From the NCBI GenBank assembly GCA_049999805.1, contig JBNGIO010005929.1:82040-134831 (forward strand): a DNA stretch of 52,792 bases. Direction: 5' to 3'. Both the position numbers and the translations under genes were made by a program. Numbering within the stretch: the first letter of the stretch is position 1; every line of letters starts with the position of its first letter. This document shows, in pieces, positions 34,107 to 44,580 of the stretch. The notes under the pieces were generated by a model. That model was not told the origin of the DNA, did no database searches, and saw only the letters and a program-made list of their open reading frames with translations. This DNA is from Folioceros fuciformis. Taxonomy: Eukaryota; Anthocerotophyta; Anthocerotopsida; Anthocerotales.

Positions 34107-35137
34107 ATGGATTCGGCACAGGTGGTGGTGTCCGGTGCCGGTTCCGGGGTGTCCAGTCTCGGCAATGGGCAGTTGCAGCCGGGTTTGATCGCGGAGGAGC
34201 ATCCGACGCTGGGGCTCGGGTTGCAGCAGCGGGTGCTGGTGCAGGCCCAGCATACCCAGCACACGACGAAGAGGAAGGCTTCGAGGGCGGATGATGTTCA
34301 GGTATTTTGTTTCGTGACGCGGACGAGTAGAGTGTGGCTTGTGTGGGATGTTGGTTGCTTGAATGTATTCGTGTGTGAGGGCGCGCGCGCGGGTGCAAAC
34401 TGGTCGGAGGTTGAGGAGGTTGATTTTTGGTGTCGATGGGTGAGTTGGGGCAGTGGGGGGAGGTGGCCACCAACTTCTTCATCGATGCGTTCGAGGAGCG
34501 GTACGTAGAGATCAACAGAGGGAATTTTAGAGGAAAGGATTGGGAAAATCTGGCTACTCTGGTGAGCGCCAGGTTCGCTGGGGAGGGAAAGAGCTTCTCC
34601 GCTTTCCAGTGTAAGCATAAGTTGGAGAATTTGAAGAAGAAGTACAGGAGGGAGAAGGCGGCGATGATGGCGGCGGGGACCGTGAGCTCGGGGTGGCAGT
34701 GGTACAACAGGATGAATCACCTTTTCGGGCACGCGCCAGCCAAGGTGTCGGGCATAGCGGGAGCTGTGGACAACGGAGATCAAGAGGAGGTTGAGAGGCC
34801 TAGGAAGGATGAGCTGATGATGGACAGGTTGACGGATGCAATGGATATGCAGCGCCCGGACGAGCCTGACGAAGGGACCAAGGCCCAGTCGCAGGGAGAT
34901 GAGCCTGAGATGTGTGAAGCAACCCCCGAGGGAAGCCCTGGGGCGGCCGGGAAGAGGGCTGTTAAGAAGAAGAAACGAAGGAGCTCCATGTTTAACCCTG
35001 CCAAGGACTTGGCTGCCAGCTTCAGGGAATACGCGCAGACAATGGCTGAAGTGGAAAGGGAGAAAATGCAGATTTTGCGGGCCCTCCTGGCCCATCACAA
35101 CATCATCGTTCAACCCAGCACGAACTCAGAATCTTGA
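34107..35137 (+). CDS. Trihelix/Myb-SANT-like DNA-binding protein (ASIL/6b-interacting-protein-like)
   Basis: Two exons, 34107-34301 and 34454-35137 (152-bp intron, gtattt ... gggcag, phase 0), giving 292 residues. After a low-complexity N-terminus and 'TKRKASRADDVQ', the trihelix domain reads 'WGEVATNFFIDAFEERYVEINRGNFRGKDWENLATLV', 'FQCKHKLENLKKKYRREKA' and 'GWQWYNRMNHLFG', the tandem Trp and Lys-rich third helix of the plant GT/ASIL subfamily. A basic nuclear-localisation-type cluster 'KRAVKKKKRRSS' and a helical tail ('FREYAQTMAEVEREKMQILRALLAHH') suited to dimerisation follow. Known relatives are nuclear transcription repressors. Its stop is 52 bp from the stop of the convergent HARBI1-like gene. 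PIF/Harbinger transposons also encode a Myb/trihelix partner, so a transposon origin must be considered, but the ASIL-like sequence favours a host gene. Confidence 0.85.
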
Positions 35138-35188
35138 CAAAGTGGGTGCCCAGGCAGCGCTGGTCCGGTTCGCGTTAACCTAGATCCT

Positions 35189-36463
35189 TCACACACCAGC
35201 AGCTGTTCTTCGAGCTATCCAGTCTTCAAAGAGCGCTACCCTGTTGGCAGAGCCTTGCAGCTGCTGCCCGCTATTCTCACCATCTTGGCCACGGACCACC
35301 TCCTCGTGTAGGCTGTTGGGAACTGGATCTTCAACCTGATCGGGATTAACCTCCCCTGCCATAATGCAGTAATTGTGTAGTACACAGCAAGACACAGCCA
35401 CTCGGGGCGCATACCGGAGATCTGTGTTGCAGTTGTTCAGGATCTGCCACCTGCTCTTGAGCATACCAAAAGCAGTCTGTATTTTATTATGAGACTTCCA
35501 AAGCTGCTTGTTGAAGGCATCCTCTGTAGAACTTCGCGCGTTGAAGGGTTTCACGAGCCATGTTCTCAAAGGATATGCGGCATCCCCTACCAAGTAAGGT
35601 CGAATTTTCCGCCCTCTTACGCTTACGCTGTGGTCACTGAACAACCCCCTGTCTTCCATCTTCGTCCACAAGCTGGTCACCCTCAGATTGCTTGCGTCAT
35701 GAGTAGCCCCGGGCATCTTGCAAGCTACATCCCAGAAAAAGTGCTCCGAATCGCACACTCCTTGCAGGAGAATGGAAGGAAATCCATGCCTCGACCTGTA
35801 CTCCACAGGATTCCGAGCCCTACAAGGCTTTCTAAACAGCCGCACGTGGGTGCCATCAATCGCACCGGACATACCTGGCAGCTCCGTGAGCTGCGAAAAC
35901 CTAGCCATGATTTGCACCAGCCTCTCCCCAGCAGGCACGGATATGTATCGCGAATAGAGCTTATCTCGGTCGGTGAGAATGGCGATCACGATTCTGGTAT
36001 ACTTGGAGATGGTGGACGCCCCGATTCCATACATCTCCGACATCTCGCTAGGAGACTTCCCCGATCCCAGCCGGTGGAGCACCACGGCCACAGCCTTGTC
36101 CTTCTCAACAGGTTGTCTCACGAACGTAGCCGCATGTTCGATAAAGGGAGACAGCAAAGCCACCAGCTTAGTGAAGCTCCTGAACCCCATCCTGAAATGC
36201 CTCCTCCACACAGCATCCCGCTCTTCGTCCCCGACATTGGAGACCTGCCTCTTGATGGTCGCCCACCACAGATTCCTGGTGGACGGCGACCACCAGAGTC
36301 TCTCCCCCTCCTCCGATTGGGCAACCAGAGTGTAGGCGGCCATCAATCTCATAATCCCATCCCTGCCTGCTGGTGGCTCCAACAAAGCAAGGAGGAGCAG
36401 GAAGGGGTGCACCTGGCCATTGTGTGTCAAGGCCCACAGCACTGCACTTTCGAAGTAATCCAT
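35189..36463 (-). CDS. HARBI1-like DDE nuclease (PIF/Harbinger family, possibly domesticated)
   Basis: Intronless, 424 residues from ATG 36463; the frame extends further but has no earlier ATG. N-terminal hydrophobic helix, then 'RRHFRMGFRSFTKLVALL', and an HTH-like 'LGSGKSPSEMSEMYGIGASTISKYTRIV' (about 131-160). The DDE_Tnp_4 core follows: 'LPGMSGAIDGTHVRL' with Asp203, 'VEYRSRHGFPSILLQGVCD', 'PGATHDASNLR', 'PYLVGDAAYPLRTWLVKPF' with Asp294. In 'NKIQTAFGMLKSRWQIL' family members normally carry the third acidic residue (VVE-AFG), but here it is Gln329. The frame is intact. An active transposase would be expected to keep D-D-E, so this may be a domesticated protein as known for plant ALP1. No flanking TIRs were found. 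It begins only 57 bp after the PPR stop on the same strand. Confidence 0.88.
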   Translation of the reverse strand: MDYFESAVLWALTHNGQVHPFLLLLALLEPPAGRDGIMRLMAAYTLVAQSEEGERLWWSPSTRNLWWATIKRQVSNVGDEERDAVWRRHFRMGFRSFTKLVALLSPFIEHAATFVRQPVEKDKAVAVVLHRLGSGKSPSEMSEMYGIGASTISKYTRIVIAILTDRDKLYSRYISVPAGERLVQIMARFSQLTELPGMSGAIDGTHVRLFRKPCRARNPVEYRSRHGFPSILLQGVCDSEHFFWDVACKMPGATHDASNLRVTSLWTKMEDRGLFSDHSVSVRGRKIRPYLVGDAAYPLRTWLVKPFNARSSTEDAFNKQLWKSHNKIQTAFGMLKSRWQILNNCNTDLRYAPRVAVSCCVLHNYCIMAGEVNPDQVEDPVPNSLHEEVVRGQDGENSGQQLQGSANRVALFEDWIARRTAAGV

Positions 36464-36520
36464 TTCCTTCTCTTGCAGATTTTCAATACTGGAATCATGG
36501 AGCACTGCACGTAGCGCTCG

Positions 36521-39500
36521 TCAGTAAGGCATACAAACATCCGCCCACGGCACCATTGCCGTCATCTTGCGAGTGAACTCGCGTGAGAGGGGAGAAAAGA
36601 GTTTTATAGCCCTAGTGTAAGAACCTGATGCATCGCCTATGGGTGGTGCGTATTTGCGTTCTGTGTAGGTCAGTGCTCTGGGACAGTGTGTAAAGACGTG
36701 GATTTTCACAAGCATTCTGCGGCTTGGCAGCTTCTCGCTGTGCGCAGATACATCTTCCTTTCTATGAGACACATGTACTTTTTGTTTGCAGTTGGAAAGA
36801 GGAGTACATGCTCTAGCCTTACTGGACTCTTGGGATACTGCAATTCTACACCCGACCATAAAACTATGCACCTGGCCGTCCATGTTAGTCCACCAGCTCT
36901 GACCAGGCTGTTGCGATGCCCTGATTCCAGTTCTCTTGGCTTGCATCCGGTGTGCCTGCTCCCACATCTGGGCGCCGGCGTAAATGTTGGACATCAACAC
37001 AAACGCTGCGGCATCGTTCTCGTCTAGCTGCACAGCTTGGTGGAAAGCATGTTGTCCCACCTCGACGTTGCTCCACTTTCGACAAGCACCCAAGAGAGTG
37101 TGCCAGACTGCAGCATCAGGGAGGACACGCATTGTGTTAATGAAAGCTAATGCCTCGTGCAGTCGACCTGCACGCCCAAGGAGATCCACCATGCATGTGT
37201 AATGCTCCACTGTGGGAGTGATTCCGTGGTTTGCGTGCATAGCCTCGAAATACTGTCTCCCCTTGTTCACTAGGCCCGCATGACTACACACTGTTAGCAC
37301 ACTGAGGAACGTGATTCCGACTGGCTTTATGCCATCGTCTGTCATTCTTTGAAACAAGTCAAACACCAATTCGCTGTCTCCTTGACTGCTGTATCCTGCG
37401 ATCAGCGCACTCCAAGCAAATACGTCTCTTTCATGCAACGCATCAAACACCTGCTGTGCATCAACCATGCTCCCTGACTTTCCATACATGTTTATCAAGC
37501 TGCCGGCTAGAGACGCATAAGCTTGAAGCCCCAGTTCTTGAATCTGGGCATGTATCTGCCTTCCCAGATTCAAAGCTGCCACATTTGCACATGCCTGCAG
37601 GAGGAACGCGAAGGTCACCGTATCGGGTAAAGCAATGCCTTCTTCTTGCATATCCCTGTACAGACTAAGGACTTTCTGGTCCATGCCTTGCTGAGTATAC
37701 CCTGCTATCATAGCGGTCCACGTCACGACATCTCTTGATTTAAGTCTGTCAAACACTCTCTGAGCGTCTTCCAAGTTACCACACTTGGCATACATATTCA
37801 CCAAACCGCTGGCTACAAATGCATCACCTTCATGTCCTTGCTCTCGGATCTGCGCATGAAGCTGTATGCCCATCCCCAAACCTTGGCTGCACACACTTGC
37901 ACATGCTTGAAGGAGACACACAAATGTCACAGAATCAGGTTTGGCGATTCCTTCTTCTTGCATAGTACTGTAGAGACGAAGGGCTTCCTGGCCCATAGCC
38001 TGCTGAGAATACCCTGATATCATGGCATTCCACGTCCCCACATCTCTTTTTGGACCAAGTCCATCAAACACCCTTCGAGAATCTTCCAGGCTTCCACACT
38101 TTGCATACATGTTGACCAGACTGTTGGCTACAACAACATCACCTTCGTATCCTTGTCTTCTGATTTGTGCATGGAGCTGCTTGCCCTTCTCCAAAGCTGG
38201 GATGCCGACATTCCCGAATGCCTGCAGGAGGGACACAAATGTTAAAGAATCGGGTACTGTAACACCTCCTTCTTGCATAGAACTGTAGAGGCGAAGAACC
38301 TCCTGCACCCTGCCCTGTTGGGCATAGCCTGCTAGGATGGCAGTCCACGTCACCTCATTCTTCTCACCGAGTCCCTTAAACACAATCTCAGCATCTTCCA
38401 AGCTGCCACACTTCACATACATGTTTACCAAACTGCTGGCTACATACACATCAGCTTGATGTCCTCCAACTTTAATCTGTGCATGCAATTTCCTCCCCTT
38501 CTCCAATGCCTGGGTGCCCAAACTGGCGCATGCCTGAAGGAGGCACGCGAATGTGACGGAATTGGGTACTGTGATGCCTTCCTCTTGCATGGCAGTGTAC
38601 ATACAAAGTGCTTGCTGGCCCATGCCCTGCCGGGAATACCCTGATATCATGGCATTCCATGTCACCACTTCTCTGTGAACAAGGCCATCAAAAACCCTTC
38701 GAGCGTCCTCCAAACTTCCACATCTGGCATACATGTTTACCAGACTATTCGCTACAAGTGCATTATCCTCTTCTCCTCGTTCTCTAATTTGCCTATGGAG
38801 CTCCTTTCCCTTCTCCAAAGCTGGGGACCCCACAGTTGCACATGCCTGGAAGAGGCACACAAATGTGACGCAGTCAGGCGCCACCCCACCATGTTTCCGC
38901 ATATCACCGTAGAGATTGAGGGCTTCGAGGCCCATGCCCTTCTGGGAATAACCTGATATCATGGCATTCCATGTCACCGCATCTTTCCGACTGAGACCAT
39001 CAAATACTTTTCGAGCCGCTTCCAAGCTACCACACTTGGCATACATGTCCACCAGGCAGTTACAGACAAACAAATCAGGCTCAAGCCCACTGGCCAACAG
39101 ATCAGCATGCAGCAGCTGCCCAGTTTTCAGGTCTACTCCCCTTGCACAAGCCTGAAGGGCGGCCACAAAGACATGGCCATCTGGCTTCACATTCGACCTA
39201 CGCATCCGATGATAGAGTTGTATGGCCCGCTTGTCTTCTCCGTGCTTAACATGCGCAGAGATTATGGCCGACCACGTGAATGCATCTGGTTTTGCAACCG
39301 TTGTCAAGACATCCATAGCATCCTGCAACCTGCCGTGACAGGCATACATTCGTAGGATGTGGTTGCAGAGGAACGTATCCGACTGGTACCCCAGTTTCAC
39401 CGTGAAAGCATGGATCCGGCGACCCAGAACAAGATCCTGCTCCACCACAGATCTCTTTAGCACAGTGTAAAACAGGGTTTTCGAAACGCAACAGTCCTTC

Positions 39501-39826
39501 TGAATTAGAACTCCCAAAGCCTCAACAGCCTCAACTAGATGACCATGATAGCACATGTTGCTCACAGTGTCAGGCGACACAAGATGAAACAGGGCAAAAC
39601 TCTGAGCAATATCCATTCCCCTACCCATATCCACATTCAGAACATCGAGCTCTGCAGACTGTCGCCACAAGAGGCCCTGGTCGCTGGAAGATCCGTCTTG
39701 AGGTGAACATCCACTTGGACGAGGTAGCTTCCTCCTTCCTGCAACTCCTTTCTTTGCCAAAGATGTACAATTCCTTAGGTTCATCGGACGAGCAGGAGGT
39801 GTTCCTATCAATCTCCAGACACCCAT
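36521..39826 (-). CDS. Pentatricopeptide repeat protein, PLS class, with eroded C-terminal E/DYW region
   Basis: Intronless, 1101 residues from ATG 39826 (MGVWRLIGTPPARP); the longer open frame has no earlier ATG. PLS-class PPR proteins bind organellar RNA in a base-specific way and mostly specify C-to-U editing or processing. From about residue 90 to 900 there are roughly two dozen P/L/S repeats with signatures such as 'SLVNMYAKCGSLEDARRVFDGL' split across motifs, 'TWNAMISGYSQQGMGQEAL' and 'VTFVCLLQACA'. An E-type segment follows ('YTCMVDLLGRAGRLHEAL', 'WHTLLGACRKWSNVEVGQ', 'YVLMSNIYA'-like). Past 'SWWTNMDGQVHSF' the sequence degrades. 'HSEKL' recalls the deaminase HxE of a DYW domain, but the CxxC and terminal DYW are missing. 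The N-terminus (Arg/Ser/Pro-rich) could be an organelle transit peptide. A partial, decayed copy lies at 49982-50436. Confidence 0.93.
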   Translation of the reverse strand: MGVWRLIGTPPARPMNLRNCTSLAKKGVAGRRKLPRPSGCSPQDGSSSDQGLLWRQSAELDVLNVDMGRGMDIAQSFALFHLVSPDTVSNMCYHGHLVEAVEALGVLIQKDCCVSKTLFYTVLKRSVVEQDLVLGRRIHAFTVKLGYQSDTFLCNHILRMYACHGRLQDAMDVLTTVAKPDAFTWSAIISAHVKHGEDKRAIQLYHRMRRSNVKPDGHVFVAALQACARGVDLKTGQLLHADLLASGLEPDLFVCNCLVDMYAKCGSLEAARKVFDGLSRKDAVTWNAMISGYSQKGMGLEALNLYGDMRKHGGVAPDCVTFVCLFQACATVGSPALEKGKELHRQIRERGEEDNALVANSLVNMYARCGSLEDARRVFDGLVHREVVTWNAMISGYSRQGMGQQALCMYTAMQEEGITVPNSVTFACLLQACASLGTQALEKGRKLHAQIKVGGHQADVYVASSLVNMYVKCGSLEDAEIVFKGLGEKNEVTWTAILAGYAQQGRVQEVLRLYSSMQEGGVTVPDSLTFVSLLQAFGNVGIPALEKGKQLHAQIRRQGYEGDVVVANSLVNMYAKCGSLEDSRRVFDGLGPKRDVGTWNAMISGYSQQAMGQEALRLYSTMQEEGIAKPDSVTFVCLLQACASVCSQGLGMGIQLHAQIREQGHEGDAFVASGLVNMYAKCGNLEDAQRVFDRLKSRDVVTWTAMIAGYTQQGMDQKVLSLYRDMQEEGIALPDTVTFAFLLQACANVAALNLGRQIHAQIQELGLQAYASLAGSLINMYGKSGSMVDAQQVFDALHERDVFAWSALIAGYSSQGDSELVFDLFQRMTDDGIKPVGITFLSVLTVCSHAGLVNKGRQYFEAMHANHGITPTVEHYTCMVDLLGRAGRLHEALAFINTMRVLPDAAVWHTLLGACRKWSNVEVGQHAFHQAVQLDENDAAAFVLMSNIYAGAQMWEQAHRMQAKRTGIRASQQPGQSWWTNMDGQVHSFMVGCRIAVSQESSKARACTPLSNCKQKVHVSHRKEDVSAHSEKLPSRRMLVKIHVFTHCPRALTYTERKYAPPIGDASGSYTRAIKLFSPLSREFTRKMTAMVPWADVCMPY

Positions 39827-41825
39827 GGCTCCAAGTGCCACGCACCCGGCCCATGTCAGCAATAGGCAGCGGCCCGTATAGATGAGCGTCAGGTCACATG
39901 TGGAGCAGCAGTAGACCTGGCTAACGTGACCATGTCGCTGCTAAGAATGCCTTGGCCCTTGCCCTTGGCAAGAGAACCCTTACTGGAGGGCGCTGCAAGT
40001 ATCTTATTGACCATATCCTTGTTATACGAAATAGGACTTCCGGCATATGGGTCACATTGTCCATGATTCTTAAGTATCCTGCGATGGCAACGAACACGTC
40101 CTTCTCGTACTACTAGTGATCCACAATATCTCGGAAGTTTCCTGGAGCTGGACAATCTATTCCCACACCTTGTGGTTTTCAAATCAGCGATGGCCACTCA
40201 TCCCTTGCCAAAGTGAAGTCGGTTATACAACCAAAAAACATAGAATTGAGAAAGAATTCTATAAAATATAGTAGTACAAACTTTTTAAGAGCGAGCAAAT
40301 AAAGAAACAGGAGACTTCATTATACAAGAAGCAAGAAACCCATATACCCCCTTAACAGAGAGGGACAACCCATTGAATGGATTAGCCCCACAATCAAGCT
40401 TGCCAAAACTACCAACTACTCTGGAATGTGAAAGGGTATGGTGGGAGAATGTGTCGAAAGATCTAAAAAAGGGTTTGCCTACCACCAAAGTCTAAGAAGT
40501 TGTTGCCCCAAATCCTATAGAAAACAACTACTCAAGAAAGGGAAGACTAGCCCCAATCTTGTTGTGACAGGCCCTAGCGCATCCTTTACAAACTTGATCA
40601 AACCCTTACCCATGCTCCATGAGTCTCCATGAATATGTGGTCATCCTACATAGGAGAGTGTTTGCTGACCTTGCTTGTTGCAGAACCTTCCATCGCCCAT
40701 CATGAAGGGTAACTTAGAATAACATGTTCGCATATGGTGTTTGGAGTTGGAGAAGTAACAACAACATTCACAACAAAAACCTTATGCCCCCTTATCAAAA
40801 ATAGGTCAACCCAATGGGAAAACCCATTAAACTAGGTGTAGGGGCAAACCTTGAATAGAAACCTCACCTTCCTTAGCAATAGTCTGAATATGATATCTTG
40901 GACAATGTCGTCTAGCAAAACGATCCCTATCCATACGACATGAAGCCAAGTGTGTCCCAAGGTCAACAAGAGGGAGCCCATGGCCCCACAACTGTAAGTT
41001 GAAAGGGAGCAGGCCAAAGGATGGACGAACCCTACATGAAAATACATTGGCGATGGAGAATGTCAGTGGTGTAATGCAGAATGCCTAAATGCTAGAACGA
41101 GTAAGAAGCCAAGCTCTACTCCCTTCCCAAAGCAAGAGTGTAGTCAAGCCCAAGTGGGATTAGGAATTGAAGAATCTAGGTTTGAGGAGGGCCAATTGCA
41201 CGTGACAATCTTGTTTCTCTAATAGCAATGCCTTTAGCTCCTAAAGCCTAGCCTAGCCTTAAAGCCTAGCAAGATTCTCAAGACCAAACCCTACACTTAT
41301 TTATTTTGACCTTCAAATTGAAGTGAGAGCTGCACAATGAAGAAACCCAGCCTCAAGAATACATATATCATCTGCTACAAATGGATATACACATTCCCAC
41401 ACAACAAAGGCATGTGAAGATAAGGCCCTTAAATATGCCAAGACAAATAGAGCACCTCCTTAAATCATCTTTTCTAGTATCTTTCAATGAGTCTAGCACC
41501 AAAACCCCTTCAACCGAATGCTCATGTACATAACTAGTTGAGGATGGAAAGAGATCCATGAAAAGAGCAAACAATGGGAATTAGGCTAGCCAATTGCCCA
41601 CCTATATTTTTTAGCTCATCAAATATGGTAGATTGTAAAATAGTATGCCATGCACTCTCTAAATTGACTCAAGGGGCAACCCAAACTAAATGGGTGTCAA
41701 AAGATGCATCCTCTCTCTTCGTGAAAAAAAAAGATGCATCCTCTCCAAAAACCACTATCTCAAAATCCGCTAGAGTAGCAATCCCGAATTAGTGACAGCA
41801 AAGATGGGCCTAGATCTAACGTTCG

Positions 41826-42075
41826 GAACTAGATACTAATACTACGGCTTGTAGACCCCAAGAACACCTCACTAATGACAATAGGGAACACCCTTAAGTA
41901 CGATTCTACTTGTCCCTACAACCTAATGTGAGAAGGGGTCTCCCCACATCTGAAACTATATACTCATACTACGGCCAGTCGTCCTCAAGAACACCTCCCC
42001 AACGACAATAGGGAACACCCCTTGAGTACGCTTCTACTTGTCCCTAGAGCCTAATGCAAGGAGGTCTCCCCGCAA
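41826..42075. repeat. Two-copy tandem duplication, ~125-bp unit
   Basis: The block starting 'gaactagatactaat' (41826) and the one starting 'gaaactatatactcat' (about 41952) run parallel through 'caagaacacctc', 'gacaatagggaacaccc', 'ctacttgtccct' and 'ctccccacatc/gcaagcc'. They differ at about 15% of positions, so the duplication is old. Confidence 0.85.
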
Positions 42076-42645
42076 GCCATTGCAACATGGTGCCCTTCAA
42101 CAAATCGCTAATAGGATCTTTCAAGGTAAAGTGGACATAAAGATGGTCATAGACCGTACTTGAAAGACCACTTGAAGAAAGATACAAACCACTGGAACGC
42201 ACTTGAGCAAAGACCACTCTGTCAAAAAAGAATGGCTCCTTCATGACGTAGTCCCAAATGTCCCGCGAAATGAAGTCCCCTTGAGTGGGGTGAAGAGCGC
42301 AAGGGGCATAAATAGTCTCCTTTAAAGAAGGTGCAACCAATTGTGGGTGGAGAGCCTTAGCTACTCGAATATTCTTTAGCCCAATCCAACAAAAAACATA
42401 TCTTGAGACATGCCTTCATAAGGTCCACTTGAAAATTGTCCTCCTTTGCAAAGTCAACCTAGACCTCACCGCATAGGGTGCCTCCTCTTGCAAGACCTCC
42501 CATTCCGCTCCTAGAGTCAGCAGAGATGAGAGGCAAGCTCCTTGAAACCAAAAAAATGATCCTACCATGGGGCCTTACCTAGGAAGAAAATGAAATAATG
42601 CTTATGCTACTTCTTAGCCACGACCTTGCATTAGACACTCCAAGA

Positions 42646-42741
42646 GAAGGCAATAAGAAAGGCAGACATAATCTTGGGAAGGCAATAAGAAAGGCAGACA
42701 TAATCTTGGGAAGGCAATAAGCAACGTAGACATAATCCTGG
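42646..42741. repeat. Three tandem copies of a 32-bp unit
   Basis: Units begin with 'gaaggcaataag' at 42646, 42678 and 42710. The first two are identical and the third differs at a few positions. Confidence 0.95.
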
Positions 42742-43460
42742 AGGTATCATGAAATGCCTCCAAAAAGGCGTGGTCCCAAAAAGCAAGGCTTAGCCTTATG
42801 TACAATAAGTTTTGGAGATATAAGGCATGAGCAACCATTACCAATACTCTAGCTTAGGCTCATAAGTTGTATCCAAAACTTCAAAGCCATGAGTGGGTCA
42901 AATAGACGCAAGTCTCAATTGGGCCTTGTCGCGCAGCAGCCGCATAGCTGCATGCCTACCTAGCCTGTCTACCAAGCTAGGTCACTAAGCTTCCGCCTGC
43001 CTGCGATCTCCTTGGCCTTCGGCCCAGGAGCAACAATCCTAGCCTTAATTTGTCCTTGACCTATGGCCAAGAGCAAGGCTACAAAAAGAGACTAGGTTTG
43101 CCTAAGAGAGGCAGACCCGGGACCCGTCAACAGCCCCCGTCAACAGGTGAAATCAAGCTGGAAAATTCTCCCAACCTGGCAATGCAACGAACCACAAGAA
43201 CCTCTAGGAGACAAAGACACAGCAGGGACGAAGTATGGCTGTCTATTGGAACAAGACAAACATCAACAATCCGAGAATCCATGGCTGGGTGCCTACATAT
43301 ATAGGCAAAAACCCCCAGGAGTTCTCGATGAAGTGTCCACCCGTATCGATGGTGGGCACTTTATAATCCTACTTTCCTTGATTTATGATTTTTATGTATT
43401 TTCTAATATCTTCTAATATAAATCTGCTATCTATATATGCGGCATAGCACCGCGCCTTTC

Positions 43461-43763
43461 ATGCACAACCATGCATATAGGTTGCATGCGCCATGACACA
43501 TCACCTGCCACATGTCCACATACATCACATGTCATCCTTCATCTCCATATGCATGCATACATGGCATACATGTCATGTGCAGGCCATCCATGGGCCATGT
43601 ACATGACATCATCAAGCACTTCAGCATCAGGGCTTATGCCCGAGATGCTCCAGTCAGTATCTAGTCATTTCAGCATTCAGGGCTTATGCCCAGGATGCTC
43701 TAGTCAGTATCCAGTCATAGAGTCTTAGGTGCTCTGTTTCCCATACAGCAACAGCATGACAGC
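43461..43763. repeat. Dispersed repeat, second copy, with 49-bp tandem duplication
   Basis: 43688-43763 matches the first 76 bases of the window almost perfectly. Just before it, 'tcagcatcagggcttatgcc' (43621) and 'tcagcattcagggcttatgcc' (43670) start two adjacent ~49-bp units. 43461-43600 is dense in CATG/CACATG palindromes, as in some LTRs. Confidence 0.8.
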
Positions 43764-44493
43764 CTCTTAAGTAGTCCAACCCAAATTCTTGTGGATGTGG
43801 CCAATGTAACTATCCCTTCACACCCCAATGCTTAAACCATTTCTCACAAGCAGGGCACATATTGCCCTTCACATGATTCAAAAAGAGAGTTCCATGGCAT
43901 CCCAAGGAAAGGAAGAAAGAGAAGCAAAAGTGGAACCAAAAAGATATAGAACATACCCTTCTGCATATCAAACTTTATCGTAAAGTTCCTCCGTTTGAAT
44001 AGGCATTCTACCAACATATCATCCATATTATGAAACCAGAATGGGGGCCTTTTCTTTTCATACCCTTCCACATATCAAACTCTATCTTGAAGTTTCTTTG
44101 CTTGATGGGTGTTCTAACAACATATCATTCATGTCTTGGAATCAAAACTTTCGGTGCTTGAACCAAAACCCATACCCATTGGCGGCGCAGAATCCTCCAA
44201 TGGACCCACCTCACCCGTGAGATCCGCTGGTGCTGCTCCTTTGTCGGACCCCACCCCGCCTACTCCGTTGTCAGCCCATTAATAATTCGTAGTAGAATCT
44301 AACTATCACTCCTCCCTATATAGCTGTGGTTATATGGGAGAAGGTGAGATCAAAGGAAATACAATTGGAGTATTGTCCAATAAATGACATGCCGGCACAT
44401 ATCTTTGGCTAAAAGGCTTGAGTTTAGACAAGCATGCCAGGTTTAGCAAGGTGCTTGGTTTAAGGGAATAGTTTTTGAGGTGTTGAGTGGGAG
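43764..44493. other. Transposon-derived sequence with internal and dispersed repeats
   Basis: 43955-44040 and 44055-44150 are diverged tandem relatives (shared 'catacccttc', 'catatcaaact', 'aagtt', 'acaacatatcat'). A third relative sits at 50490-50580. No intact protein gene is seen; the minus-strand open frame at 43844-44071 is short and unrecognised. Confidence 0.6.
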
Positions 44494-44580
44494 TGTTAGA
44501 AATGAGTGGTTTAGGACAATACCAAGGAGCGCTGTTTGTACCAAACCTACTTAGAAATTGTTAGAAATGAGTGGTTTAGG

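Larger units (their letters stand above)
39827..43440. other. Transition into AT-rich, repeat-rich DNA without a supportable gene
   Basis: 39827-40200 is the PPR 5' flank. From about 40200 base composition shifts to AT-rich, with scattered short open frames, no splice context and no recognisable reverse transcriptase or integrase motif. It contains tandem duplications at 41826-42075 and 42646-42741. Most likely old transposon remains. Confidence 0.6.

Noticed and set aside
35489-36514. Plus-strand open frame of 341 codons
   Set aside because: Antisense of the HARBI1-like gene, no ATG-led family match.
39889-40197. Minus-strand 102-codon frame upstream of the PPR gene
   Set aside because: No ATG near its start, and I found no splice pair that joins it to the PPR gene.
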